64,000 bases of DNA, from positions 646,858 to 710,857 of the forward strand of contig LSRX01000049.1 of the NCBI GenBank assembly GCA_001939145.1, given 5' to 3'. The notes under the pieces were generated by a model, which saw only the letters and a list, made by a program, of their open reading frames with translations, did no database searches and had not been told where the DNA came from. Positions 42,075-52,646 of the stretch are shown piece after piece. The first letter of the stretch is position 1, and the number at the start of each line of letters is the position of its first letter. Both the position numbers and the translations under genes were made by a program. Source of the stretch: Symbiodinium microadriaticum (taxonomy: Eukaryota > Sar > Dinophyceae > Suessiales > Symbiodiniaceae).

Positions 42075-42270
42075 ACCCTACAGAAACCCTTAAAGGAACC
42101 CTAAAAGGAACCCTTAAAGGAACCAAAAGGAACCCTTAAAGGAACCCCAAAAGGAACCCCAAAAAGAACCCTTAAAGGAACCCTAAAAGGAACCCCAAAA
42201 GGAACCCTTAAAGGAACCCCAAAAGGAACCCCAAAAGGAACCCCAAAGGAACCCCAAAAGGAACCCTAAA
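42075..42270. repeat. Array of AAAGGAACCC units
   Basis: About seventeen 10-13-bp units of AAAGGAACCCC or AAAGGAACCCTT, directly attached to the right end of the family F palindrome. Confidence 0.92.
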
Positions 42271-42354
42271 CCCTGTTTGAGTACATGGACATGGATCCTT
42301 GGGGCCGCCTTGAAGCCCTGCGCAATGGATGGTTGCCACGTCATTGAAGGTTAG

Positions 42355-42520
42355 GGTTTATTAAAGGTTTAGGGTTTAGGGTTTGGGGGTCGAGGGGTTT
42401 AGGGTTTAGGGGTTTAGGGGTTTAGGGTTTAGGGGTTTAGGGGTTGAGGGTTTAGGGGTTTAGGGTTTAGAGCTTAGGGGGGTTTAGGGTTTAGGGGCCT
42501 GGGGTTTAGGGTTTAGGTGG
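42355..42520 (+). repeat. Interstitial telomere-like TTTAGGG array
   Basis: About 20 units with frequent TTTAGGGG variants. Confidence 0.9.
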
Positions 42521-43153
42521 CATCCAAGGTGCAATTACTCGCGTTGCTTTCTGCCCACAGCACGAGATTGGACAAAGTCTTTCACCTGGTACCTTAACCA
42601 GTAAACTACCGCAACTCCCTCAATGAGGAGTATACAGAATAGTAAGCCATCAAAGGAAGGAGTTGACTAATCAGTAGTCTACATGACACACTAAGCCCTA
42701 CAAACCCTTAAAGCCCCCAGTGACCCTGAACCCTTAAAACTCCCAGATACCCAGTACCCTATAGCCAACACCTCTATGATCACTTGACAAAGTCGATACC
42801 CCCAACAGTTTGATTCCAACCTCTTCCAAGAGGATGCACCCTAAACCCCAAACCCTAAACACAAAGCCCTGAACTCTAACTCGCCTTCTTTGCAGCTGGC
42901 GGCCGCAGCAAGCGGTGCACCTTGGCTGAGGGGTCTTCATCGGTTGTTTAGGGAATAATTCGGGGGCCCAGGGTTTAGGGCTTATAAGTGGTTTAAACCC
43001 CTAAACCCCTAAACATCCCCTCAAGCCCCTAAACAGTAAACCCTAAACCCCTAAACCCCTAGGGCTTAAGGCCTAGGGTTTAGGAGGTTTGGGCTGCTCG
43101 AATTCGAAACAAGAACCCCCGACCCTCACCTGGTGGCCAAGACCTTCATGTAG

Positions 43154-44349
43154 AAGAGTCCCGTTGGGTGTGTTTGGGTAGTAAAGTTATATTGTATCGG
43201 TGACTACTCATGCCCAAAGTGTTTCTCCAAATCCACCCCGCGCATGTCTGAACATCGCCAGATCCGACAGCTGAGTCAAGCGGAACAAGCATTCATTGTC
43301 CAGCGGCTCCAAAAATACTACCATTCTGGAATTAGGAATCACATGACCATTCTAATCACGGTCTTTTGGGGGGCGTAATTAATCATACTAGCGTGGACCC
43401 AGTCCGATGAAGGCCATGCGAGGTAACACACATTCGAGGAGTGGCTACTGAGTAGATCCTTAATTCCATGCTTAAACATAACATCCATGCAAGGACTGAG
43501 CCGCGAACCCAATAAAGATCCCTGTGCACCTATATAATTTAAAATTTTGCCAGGATTTCACAAAGCTTCGTGGTGTTTAGTTGGGCTGCAGAGGGTTTAT
43601 TCGAAAGTAAAGGTTACACTTGGATTCTGCTGGGCTGACTGCGGCTAGCTATGAAGGTGTGTTGGGGATTGGAGATAAGATTTCCTGAGCTCACTCGAAA
43701 ACCACTGCAGAACGTTGTACCGTTACCCCATTGTAACTTGAGGCATGAACCCTGGAGCCCTCTATCTGAAAGTTGTCAACCTTCAGTCGATAGCGGTCAA
43801 ACTCAAGTCTGGAGCAAGCCTTGGACCCTAAACCCTGGGCCCTACGAGGAGTTTTCCAAAAAGTAGATCTTTTAAGGGTCCCAGATTAGGGGATGTATCT
43901 TCCAACATTCTCTCGGGGGTCTGGGCAGTACTGGGCGGAGCATCTTGGGGCGGTCTCAGCCAAGAAGAAAGCCTCAATCTGGGTGCCCTGCACTATGGCA
44001 CAAAGATGCCATCACTAGCCGCCGGCACGATTTCGGGTTGAATCACTTCAGGGTCTGAAGTTACCCCAAGGCTTAAAATGCAGACTTTGGATCTGAAGAC
44101 CACAAATCGTTCGTACTTTGGGGTCGAACTTCCACAAGCAGCACATGCCTGTGGAGTCTAGCATCCATACATCATTCCCTTATGTGGCTTTTGGGAGCTA
44201 CACCAACCTACATTACATAATTACCAAAGTTACGTCGGAAGGGACGCGCATGGGTTACTATCAAGGGTCATGCCTTCAGTAGCTATGCAAGGCAAGGCCT
44301 AGTGCTGAGGCTGGACGAGCCGAACACTGGCAGGAGGAACATGTACTGA
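43154..44349 (+). CDS. Putative multi-exon gene in a repeat-poor island, unknown product
   Basis: Four plus-strand frames of clear protein character lie in order. 43154-43378 has a CPKC pair and EHRQIRQLSQAEQAFIVQRL. 43651-43866 has MKVCWGLEIRFPELTRKPLQ. 43893-44161 has VWAVLGGASWGGLSQEESL, then SEVTPRLKMQTLDLKTTNRS. 44221-44349 has KGRAWVTIKGHAFSSYARQG and ends RRNMY. Plus-strand order and the near absence of telomere motifs across 1.2 kb suggest one gene. The third frame has one in-frame TGA at 44039-44041. Removing the 15 nt 44037-44051 (GT...AG) keeps the frame. The first frame may bind a metal through CxxC, but I recognise no family. Exon joints are not established. Confidence 0.5.
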
Positions 44350-44379
44350 AGCGGTCTTTTATACTGGCGCCTTTATAGT

Positions 44380-44489
44380 TAGAATAGGGTTTTGGCGCAT
44401 ATTATACTACAATATATGTATGTAGTTATAATAAGGAGCCCCCCCCCCCAAAAAAAAAAAACAACAAAAAAATATACATATATATATAT

Positions 44490-44523
<34 letters not shown>

Positions 44524-44585
44524 AATAAGGAGGCCTCCCCCCCCCCCCCCCCCCCNAGTATTGGTAATTTCTCTAGGCCCCTATA
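44380..44585. mobile_element. Family P element expanded by microsatellite, with ambiguous base
   Basis: Family P strings ATTATACTACAATATA, ATAAGGAGCCCCCC and TCTCTAGGCCCCTATAC flank an A-run, (AT)n and a C-run. An N at 44556 sits in the C-run. Confidence 0.7.
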
Positions 44586-44860
44586 CTACTTAGGCCCGGA
44601 ATTGCTTGGGCGCCACCGCTGAAACCCTAAACCCTAAACCCTTAACCCTAAACCCTAAACCCCAAACCCTATACCCTAAAGCTGAAGATTTGGGATCCTT
44701 TTAGCCTTTGCTATCACTTTTCCCCGGGGCTCCTAGCACTCAACCAAAACGCCCGACATAGCATGGGGTTTAGGGTTTAAAGGTTTGGGGTTCTAGGGTT
44801 TAAAGGTTTAGAGGTTTAAGGTTTGGGGTTTAGGGCCAGTTTAGGGCTTTGGGTTTACTT

Positions 44861-44938
44861 AAGGACCCGAAACTATAACTATGGGAATTATGGTATATTC
44901 CTTGTTATGGGTAGTGCAGGATTTATATCATCAACCGT
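44861..44938. mobile_element. Family C palindrome copy 11, left arm lost
   Basis: The interior (GGGAATTATGGTATATTCC) and right arm AGGATTTATATCATCAACCG remain. The left arm is replaced by telomere-like sequence. Confidence 0.82.
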
Positions 44939-45444
44939 AGCATGGTCTCTGGGTCCCCAAAAGCCCTCAAACAAATCCGATTTCACACACGCGCTCTGTC
45001 AGAGACCATCGCTCACAGCTTCTCGGTAGCTATATGTACAGGGGAGCTCCGCTTCTTCCGAGGTGGCTATTAAACACTAAGCCCTAAGCCTAAGATCATC
45101 TAAAACCTAAATTCTACACCCTAAACCGGGAAGTAGAAGGTGAGACGCTCCCTTGCTGAGGCGCTTGGACTCTCCTTTCGTGACGGCCTCATGTGGCGGT
45201 CCTGAGCATGGCCACCCAAGATGCAAGTACTTTAGGGCTTTAGGGTTTAGGGCTTAGGGGTTTAGGGGTTTAGGGTTTAGGGGTTTAGGGTTAGGGGTTT
45301 AGGGGTTTAGAGGTTTAGGGACCCTTCGCCGTTCGAAGGGCATATGTAAAGGTGCAGGAAGCCCCTGCGTGCCCTTTCTAAGTCTAGGGGGCTGTCAGCC
45401 ATGAACCAACCTTCCCGAGGCCCTGGCCGGGCCGATCCTCCTCC

Positions 45445-45600
45445 ATGACGCGCCCTAACCGAGGCAAAGCAAGGATGAGGAACAAGCTGATGGAGGTTCA
45501 ATGCCAGCCTATTGCATTTGGGGGTACTGTAGCCGCCCGACTCAGAAACCTCCAAACCGAATTACTAGGGAGTGCAATCCCGCAAAGAACACGGGTGTAA
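45445..45600 (+). CDS. Exon-like frame, unknown product (strand uncertain)
   Basis: The plus-strand frame starts at an ATG and reads MTRPNRGKARMRNKLMEVQC then PIAFGGTVAARLRNLQTELL to TAA. An 82-codon minus-strand frame (45307-45555, with SPLDLERARRGFLHLYIC) overlaps. Only one can be real, and composition slightly favours the plus frame. Confidence 0.3.
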   Translation: MTRPNRGKARMRNKLMEVQCQPIAFGGTVAARLRNLQTELLGSAIPQRTRV

Positions 45601-45635
45601 TCATCAATGTGTCTTCATCGCGCACACCCTAAACC

Positions 45636-47460
45636 CTAAACCGTCTCAAAGACTTCTTGTGGGCTCAAAGCTGTCATTTTCCACTCCGGGCCCACCAACC
45701 GAATCTCAACCTCTGTGCGATCATTTGCATTTAAGGTTTTGGGTTTAGGGTTTTTTAGGGTTTAGCGCCACTGATGCTCATGATGCTGGCTTTCTGGGAG
45801 ATCATTCTCCAAAAGCAGAGCTGCATCTGCCAAAGCCTGCTTGCTGCTGCGCACTACTGCTCATTTTGCTAATTATGCAGAAGGATTTTGTCTAGATTCA
45901 TATTGAGCAATCCCCGAGGAATGCCGCTATTAATATTACAGACCTCTATCTTCCATCGCTTCCACGACCCCATAAAGCCTTGCCAATACCCGTATGAAAC
46001 CTTGAGGGGATACAAGTATGAATCATGCACCCTATTAACCTTGAAACGCCTAGATCCCTTTAAAAAGGAGCCCGTTTACAGCAGGCCTCAAACAACAGAA
46101 GCCTCACGTCTCTCCCCCAGCTTCTGCCGCTTTCCATGCTCGACCGACTGAGCCTGTGTTTAGGGTTTAGGGTTTGGGGTTAAGGGTTTCGGTTTTTTTT
46201 TGAGGGTTGGACGGTATGGGCTACTTTCAGGGCCAAGATGAGGGATACTATGAGGGTTACTGTCATGCAGAGGCTGTTGGTTCAGGGCCTTACTGTTTGA
46301 CAGATTCAGGCTAGCGAGCAAATCTGTGTTTTGTTGCTTGTTTGTTGTTTGTTTTGGATCGTTGCTTGCTTTTGTGGTTTTCGATTTGCTTGCTATTGTT
46401 GGTGTGTTTGGTACTCTTGGCTTTACCTAGGGTTTAGGGTTTAGGGATGTAGGGAAGGCCAGAGGGCCTACTGGGCAAAGCATAAACCAACCAATGCGAG
46501 ACCAACATCGCGTAGAACGGTGTCAACGTCCATGCCACATGACAGGACCTTCTGTTAGCGCTTGGGTTCGGGCTCTTTATTTAGGGCATTACAAGAATAG
46601 TTGCTTTAAGGTGACTAGAACAAGGTTATCATGATGAGGATTACTACAAAAGTTACTGTAACACCCAGAAGGGGTTAGGGTTTAGGGTTCAATCCGCACC
46701 CACCCCACTAACGATGAGCACAACCAGGGGCACAATGAATTGCACGAGGAAATAGACGAAATTTCCAGCTAAACTTTGAAGACATGTTTCGACGTCTATC
46801 CTCACGTAATGATCATATTCCTGAAGTTGGCTCTGCTCGGCGCGGTATCCCCGAAGCAACCCATAGCATCCATATGCCTGCACGCGAGAAGCGCGCAGGC
46901 TAGGGGCTGAAAAACAATTTCCTCCATCTCAGCAGGATGCATAATGACAGGTTTGCCGTGATTTGCCTGGGATTGGCTCTACTCCGTGCGAGTAAGTTCC
47001 AATTCTCACCACTGTCTCACCAGAACCTTCTTTCAACTTGAGTACATCTTCCTTGTGCTTGTCATTCTGCTCTGTTCTTGGAAATCCGAGCAAACCTTGT
47101 GCTACTTCTGGTGCAAAATGTTGTGACCCTTTTGGTGATACTTCTGTTGCAAAATGTTGTGCTCCCTTTTGTGCTACTTCTGGTGAAAATTCTTGTTTTG
47201 CTCCTTCTGCTTTTGCAAATAAAAGCAACAGACATCTGGCATGTCGGCCCTCTGCACGAAGCTTGGTTTGCCATTGAAAATGGAGCAAACCTTGTGCTAC
47301 TTCTGGTGCAACATTTCGTGATCCTTTTTGTGATGCTTCTGGTGTATAATGGTGTGATCCTTTTTGTCATACTTCTGGTGCAAAATGTTGTGCCCGTTTT
47401 TGTGCTACTTCTGGTGCCAAAATGCTGTGCTCCTTTTTGTGCTACTTCTGGTGCAAAACT
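45636..47460 (-). CDS. Putative minus-strand gene with repeat domain and membrane segment
   Basis: Minus-strand pieces in order: a 36-bp minisatellite region read as repeats of FAPEVAQKGAQH (47460-47080); a charged segment EQNDKHKEDVLKLKEGSGET then VVRIGTYSHGVEPIPGKS (to ~46940); after acceptor GCGTGCAG a segment with LRGYRAEQSQLQEYDHYVRI and a ~20-residue hydrophobic stretch FLVQFIVPLVVLIVSGVG (46880-46692), likely membrane-spanning; SKQALADAALLLENDLPES (~45870-45775); and DRTEVEIRLVGPEWKMTALS (45735-45636) ending in TAG. Each looks coding, but the joints are unresolved, and the short hydrophobic end could also be a separate C-terminus. No family is recognised. Confidence 0.4.
47075..47460. 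repeat. 36-bp minisatellite, about ten units
   Basis: The plus-strand unit is TTTTGTGCTACTTCTGGTGC plus AAAATGTTGTGCTCCT, repeated with point changes and occasional indels. On the minus strand an intact unit codes FAPEVAQKGAQH. Units beyond ~47300 have indels that break the frame. Confidence 0.88.
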
Positions 47461-47524
47461 TGGCGCACTGGCAATCAGATCGGGGTCAAAAAAACTTGAA
47501 GTCAGGCAGTTCCTCTGTCTAGAA

Positions 47525-47690
47525 GTCTACCTTGGCCGGCCTTGGCTCGGTGGGGTGGTTCGAGCGGTGGGGTGCTAACGGGGGNTGGGGGTGGGGTGCT
47601 TGGGGTGCGGGAGCGGTTCGGTGCTGGGGATTGGGGTGGTGTGGTAGTCGGGTTGCTGCTAGGGGTCGTGGGGTGGATGGGGTCTGGACG
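47525..47690. other. G-rich tract with ambiguous base
   Basis: A run of TGGGGTG-like sequence with an N at 47585. Frames through it are Gly/Trp or Pro/Thr simple translations, not genes. Confidence 0.6.
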
Positions 47691-47971
47691 CAGACGGTCA
47701 AGGCAAAGCTGTGGAATGTCTCGGCAAGACCCCGTTTGGCAAGGCCAAATCACTCATTGTTTCGGGCGCCATTTATGGGTGGGTTGTTTACATAGGAACC
47801 TTAATTCTCAGACTGTTAGTCTGCCGGGTGCGCTTTGAAGAATAGGGTCTAGAGACCCCGGGGCCCTAAACTCCAAGGCAACACCCTTCAAACACCCGGG
47901 CCACTGCTTTGAGGCTGAGGGGGCTGGGTAAACATGCTCTGTGTATGATGAACCCTGAACCCTAAATCCCC

Positions 47972-48065
47972 TACCCATAGGCCCCTAAGTAGTTTCTTTT
48001 TGGGATTACCTTATCGGATTCTAAATACAAACAATGAACAGGAACTACTTAGGGGCCTATGGGTA
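47972..48065. mobile_element. MITE-like palindrome, family D copy 5
   Basis: TACCCATAGGCCCCTAAGTAG is mirrored by CTACTTAGGGGCCTATGGGTA. The best-preserved arms of the family. Confidence 0.95.
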
Positions 48066-48324
48066 AATCCCTCAACCTGATTAGGGTTCGATCTACTGCT
48101 GTCGCGACCCGCATCAAGGAAACACCAAAATCCAGAGATTGCCAGAAGCCCCCACTCAGACCTAGAAACTCCACAAACTCGGCCCCAGGCAAGAAGCAAC
48201 CACAACAATACAAACACGTAAATACACGTTCAACACCCTGGTCAAACTGTAACAATCCTGTGGAATCAAAGAACCTTCTTGCCCCAAACCTTGACAGATC
48301 TCTTTTCCCCTGACCCCAAATCAA
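48049..48324 (-). CDS. Repeat-free segment with overlapping frames, unknown
   Basis: A 91-codon minus frame (QFDQGVERVFTCLYCCGCFL and GGFWQSLDFGVSLMRVATAV) and an 84-codon plus frame overlap. The minus frame looks more protein-like and includes a Cys-rich patch. Its end runs into the family D right arm. Confidence 0.3.
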   Translation of the reverse strand: MIWGQGKRDLSRFGARRFFDSTGLLQFDQGVERVFTCLYCCGCFLPGAEFVEFLGLSGGFWQSLDFGVSLMRVATAVDRTLIRLRDLPIGP

Positions 48325-48559
48325 ATCCTAAACCCTACTAGAAGAACCTAAACCCTAAACTCTATAACTTAACCTCGTAGCCCTAAAACAGCTTAGAACC
48401 CCTCAACACTCAAACCTAAACCCTACACCCTATCAAACTCCAAACCCTAAACTAATCCCTAAATCCTCAGCTCGAAACCTCAAGACACTCGATCCCAAAC
48501 CCCAAACACCTACGAGACTCCTCCCCTACACCCTAAATCCTAAACTCTAGCCTTAAAAC

Positions 48560-48835
48560 CTAATCCCTAAACCCTAAACTTTAAACCCCAAGCCCTAAAC
48601 ACTAAGCCCTAAACCCTAAACCCTAAACCTAAACCCTAAACCCTAAACCTTAAGCCCTAAACCCTAAACCTAAACCCTAAACCCTAAACCTTAAGCCCTA
48701 AACCCTAAACCCTAAACCCTAAACACTAAATTCTAAACACTAAACCCTAAACCCTAAACACCAAACACTAAGCCCTAAACCCTTAACCCTTAACCTAAAC
48801 ACTAAACCCTAAACTCTAAACTCTAAGCCCTAGAA
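48560..48835 (-). repeat. Interstitial telomere-like CCCTAAA array
   Basis: About 38 units, many exact CCCTAAA, with a ~49-bp higher-order duplication (…CCTTAAGCCCTAAACCC…) appearing twice. Confidence 0.92.
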
Positions 48836-49345
48836 GCCTCAAGCAGAGACCCTCTAACCCCAGCAGCACAGCACCTTTGGGTCGTTTGAGCGGCCGGCAA
48901 TTCTCCTCGTCCTGTTTTTGGGGGTTTAGGGTTTAGGGCTTAGGCTCCAAAATCCAAAATCCGCGCTGAATCTTTGGGTTTTCGAATGTTTCATCTGTGG
49001 TCTCGAGAGGTTTTAGAAGAGTTTGTCAAGGCTTTGTCATATAGGCTCATAGGGATTGCATAAGACTTCTTCTGTGAGGATATAGGATTTGTTTTTAACG
49101 GATTTTAACGGTGCTAGAAGACTTCTTCTGGGATGTAGGAGGGCTTTAGAGTTTAAAAACGGAATGTCCCAATACTTCTAGAGGGATACCTCACAAGGTT
49201 TAGCCCTAAACCCTAAACCCTAAAACCCTAAACCTTAAACCTCAAGCCCCTGTCTGTTCGTCTCTGGGTTATCGTTGCTTGCCTGCGCAGGGCTCTACGG
49301 TTTAGGGCTTAGGGCTTAGGGTTTATATAGTAAGGCCTAGGTTTA

Positions 49346-49450
49346 CTACTGTTGATGATATAAATCCTGCATTACCTTAAGGACCCTAAACTACGGGAAT
49401 TATGGTATATTCAATATATTGGGTAATGCAGGATTTCTATCATCAACCGT
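49346..49450. mobile_element. MITE-like palindrome, family C copy 12
   Basis: CTGTTGATGATATAAATCCTGC is mirrored by GCAGGATTTCTATCATCAACCG with interior GGGAATTATGGTATATTC. Confidence 0.93.
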
Positions 49451-49520
49451 ATGTAGGGGTTTCGGGGCTGAGGAATGCAGGCTCTTGTTGGATGAAGGGT
49501 TTCGGGTGGAAGGTCCATTC

Positions 49521-49636
49521 CCCTCAAGGGTCCGTGTGCCCAAATAAAATAGTATATACCTTGGCCCCAAAGTACCTATATAGGGAATGCTTTAAGGCCC
49601 AAGCTTTTGCTCTTTGGGTACATGGACCCTTTAGGG
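49521..49636. mobile_element. MITE-like palindrome, family F copy 5
   Basis: CCTCAAGGGTCCGTGTGCCC and GGGTACATGGACCCTTTAGGG arms. The inner arm is altered to AAGCTTTTGCTCTTTGGG. Confidence 0.85.
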
Positions 49637-50047
49637 TTCAGGGGTTTATGGCTGTCAGTGTGGGTTTAAAGGTTGGCTTGTCAGACGAAGGCCGTACCTG
49701 GGGATCGGTTGTGGTGGCAGGGGCTTTGGAGTTATAGTGAAGGGTGTAGGGCAGGGCTTCGGGCTTCAAGGTTAAAGAGTTTAGGGTGTAGGGCTAATCC
49801 TTAGCAAATCGTATCGCTACTCATGCAGACTAATGCATAATCTGCGTACCAAGTCTCCCGAACCTTCAGGTGACAACCCCGAAACAGCAACAACCCCACT
49901 GCCCGAAAGCATTCCCACAATCTCGAACCCGCGAAAACATTGACATGTCACCCAAAAGCCGTTGAAGGTCGAGCACTGGGTTTAGGGTTTAGGGGTTAGG
50001 GTCAAGAAACCTATACTCAATACTCGAAAAAAATTCGAAGCGGAGGC

Positions 50048-50416
50048 TTGGGTTCCCTTGAGTTTGCAGCCAATCCTGCAGAATCCTGTGAAGGAATGCT
50101 TGACGCTGTGGGTCTGATCACGCATCCCAGAGGGTCCATGCGTGCTACTTTTTCGGGATTAGGTCCCCCGAACCATAATAAAGATGGTCTTTCGGGGCCG
50201 AATTCAGTCATGGTAGTATATGTGGACCCTCCGGGCCATGAAATGCGTTATCGTCATGTCGCTTTGCGGGAGTACTTTAGAAGAGAGAAGTCGCTCAGTA
50301 GTGGGATGCCTATTGTAGCGACCCCTGCACAGGACAACCTGCACGGTTTTCTGAGTACTCCATATACGCCATATAGGCAGGCAAAGTCTTTGCAAGTAGG
50401 TATCTGTACCCATTAA
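50048..50416 (+). CDS. Hypothetical open frame spanning a palindrome
   Basis: A 122-codon plus-strand frame. The C-terminal half (GHEMRYRHVALREYFRREKS, then SGMPIVATPAQDNLHGFL) is protein-like and ends near a GCAA|GTAGGT donor-like site. The middle (about 50130-50232) is an F-like palindrome with AGGGTCCATGCGTGCTAC and GTAGTATATGTGGACCCT ends, which either is translated or is an unrecognised intron. No family is recognised. Confidence 0.4.
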   Translation: MGSLEFAANPAESCEGMLDAVGLITHPRGSMRATFSGLGPPNHNKDGLSGPNSVMVVYVDPPGHEMRYRHVALREYFRREKSLSSGMPIVATPAQDNLHGFLSTPYTPYRQAKSLQVGICTH

Positions 50417-50643
50417 GGCAAACAGAATCGCCTCCTTGTGCATTGACTTCAGCATGGCTCCCTGTCGGAGGGCAGATCATCAGCCACAGTTCTGAATTGT
50501 TTGCAGAGCCTCCAAGCAATCGATGTCTGCAAAACCATGGGAAGACCAGTTGCATACATCGACAACACACTGAACATGCCGCACAGTTGACAGTCTTGCA
50601 TTTTTCCGTAAAAAAGTAATACGCCATTCAAGGTCATGCAGGA

Positions 50644-50830
50644 TGTATACACACATAGAGACATACATGCATATGCATAAGTGCATGCATACATACATAC
50701 ATACATACATGCATGCATACATTATTTACTTACGTTCATACATACACATACATACATGCATGCATACATGCATACATACATACATACATACATACATACA
50801 TACATACATACACACGCATGCACACATACA
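50644..50830. repeat. CATA/CATG tetranucleotide microsatellite
   Basis: (CATA)n with CATG and CACA variants. All long frames across it are simple-repeat translations. Confidence 0.97.
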
Positions 50831-51222
50831 TGTATACAAATGCAGATACACATGCAAATATAAATACAAGTTCAACAACAAAAACACAAGTACTGGATTC
50901 ACGACCTTTCGCTCCCTCTCTCTCTCTCTGTATATATGTAGAAATTAATATATATATATATATGTACATATTTGTAAGTGAATATGTTTTCCTTTCTGCA
51001 TCTGTATGTAGATATATGTACATGACTGTACTGTACATGTTTGCTTATTCATGTCGTCATTTGTTTTGTCTTTTGCGACTTGGGGGCCACCATAAGAAAA
51101 GTAAGAATATCCAAAGTAACAATAGCAATAACCATAACAAAACATAGAAATAATGACAATACTAATATTAAGGGCAATAATATCCATACTCCCAAGAGCA
51201 AGCACAACAATAACAATAATAC

Positions 51223-51316
51223 AATAATGATAATAATAACAATAATAATAATACTGATAACAATGATATTAAGAATAGTGACAATAATAATAATAATATA
51301 ATAATAATACAAACAG
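51223..51316. repeat. AAT-type trinucleotide-rich tract
   Basis: An irregular (AATA)n/(AAT)n run. It produces hydrophobic Ile-rich pseudo-frames on the minus strand. Confidence 0.9.
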
Positions 51317-51713
51317 TAATCATATGAACTGAACCTCTGAGGCTCCCACACTGACACTGCTCGAGGGCTGCACCCTGTGCCGAAAAGCACCAGTGAGGGC
51401 TTGAGATGTTCGGGATTGAGATCTTTGGGCTTGAGATCTTAGGGCTTGAGATCTTAGGGCCTGAAATTTTGAGGACTTGAAAACTAAAGGAGGCTTCGAT
51501 TCGCAGTCTTTCTCCCTCCAGCGCAAACGGCCTTCTGGATAGATGTTGCCTTCGCTCCAGGCCTGCTAAGGAATCCGCGAGTGTTCTCCCCGCGGTGCAT
51601 TCGGGCGTGGATCTGCAAAATGAGGGACGCACTCTTACTCACTCACAGACGCACTCACTCACTCACTCTCTCTATCTCTCTCTCTCTCGCTCGCTGGCTC
51701 GCTCTCGCTGTAG

Positions 51714-51826
51714 CTCTCGCACACTGTGGTGAAAATAAGGAAAAAACTCACAACTGTCAAGAGGGAGTGCGTGCTGGCCAAGCATGCCACAAGCACTCCT
51801 TACCAAAGCTTCTGTATCATTGCCAG
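51714..51826 (+). CDS. Probable internal exon, unknown basic product
   Basis: A CT-rich tract (51640-51710) ending CTCGCTGTAG forms a strong acceptor and CATTGCCAG|GTAAGC is a consensus donor. Between them one frame reads LSHTVVKIRKKLTTVKRECV then LAKHATSTPYQSFCIIA, basic and protein-like. Another frame is also open. A further plus-strand frame at 51935-52009 (YQEARIIQMLTVARRGLSSL) may be the next exon. Confidence 0.45.
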
Positions 51827-51934
51827 GTAAGCACAAAACTGTAGGCCGAGAACACAGCAAAGTGAAGGGTCTAGGGTTTAGGGCTTAGGCTCCAGGGTCT
51901 AGAGTTTAGGATTTAGGGCTTAGGGTTTAGGGTG

Positions 51935-52009
51935 TACCAAGAAGCACGGATCATCCAAATGCTGACTGTTGCAAGGAGAGGGCTCTCAAGTTTGTTTGAA
52001 GAACATTGA
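51935..52009 (+). CDS. Exon-like frame, unknown product
   Basis: YQEARIIQMLTVARRGLSSL followed by FEEH and a stop. An amphipathic helix in character. Separated from the preceding exon candidate by telomere-like sequence typical of introns in this window. Confidence 0.35.
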   Translation, partial: YQEARIIQMLTVARRGLSSLFEEH

Positions 52010-52290
52010 ACATCTGCGACTTTCACAGCATCATCATAACCGTCTTATTCAACTGTAAGTAAACCAATCAACACTTCTCATGGCGTGTTTCCGTCACCTT
52101 CTGACGTCTTCTTACTATTGATCTTAGTCTGCCAATGATCTTCATCACTGTCATCCTGTTTAACAGGAACATCCGCTTCATCACAGCTTCGCCGACAGCA
52201 GCACTAATTAGAACTGCCAGCAGCTCCAGCACGACTTTTAGTCACAAACCGTGGGCGTCCTCATGACTCCCGTGACCAGCACCGTCGTCT

Positions 52291-52323
52291 CCATCACCAT
52301 CATCATCATCATCATCATCATCA
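52291..52323. repeat. (CAT)n microsatellite
   Basis: About ten CAT units in a His/Ser-coding neighbourhood. Confidence 0.95.
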
Positions 52324-52646
52324 CTCAGCATCATCACCTCTAACACAAATTGTCTTTATCATCATGCTGCTCATCGCATCCTCATCCACATCCCCATACT
52401 TCTCCTCCTCATCATCATCTTCGCCACACGTGCCGACAGCACGAAACACCAACACTCGCGCGTAGTAAACTGAATGTACTCCTAAACCTTATAACCCTAA
52501 GCCCCAGTGGCTGCGCAGTGCCCCTGAGGCTCCAAATGCACAAACAGTGCCTGCTTTGGTGTCTGAAGTGTGCAAACAGTATCTATTCGGGTTTATTTCC
52601 CTAAACCTAAACCCTAAACCCCAACTTAAACCTCCAACCCTTAAAC

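Noticed and set aside
42075..42270. CRISPR-like array of short repeats
   Set aside because: The units are 10-13 bp, directly adjoining, with no unique spacers, and the genome is eukaryotic. It is a simple tandem array.
47502..47838. Pro/Thr- and Gly/Trp-rich frames around 47.5-47.8 kb
   Set aside because: They run through a G-rich simple tract containing an undetermined base.
50643..51147. Several 80-144-codon frames over 50.6-51.4 kb
   Set aside because: They are Tyr/Ile/His or Met/Tyr/Val simple translations of (CATA)n and AAT-rich tracts.
51168..51632. 154-codon minus-strand frame with repeated KISSP
   Set aside because: The KISSP part is a 15-bp tandem repeat and the C-terminal third is an Ile/Leu translation of AAT repeats. 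Only about 51490-51630 could be coding and there is no further support.
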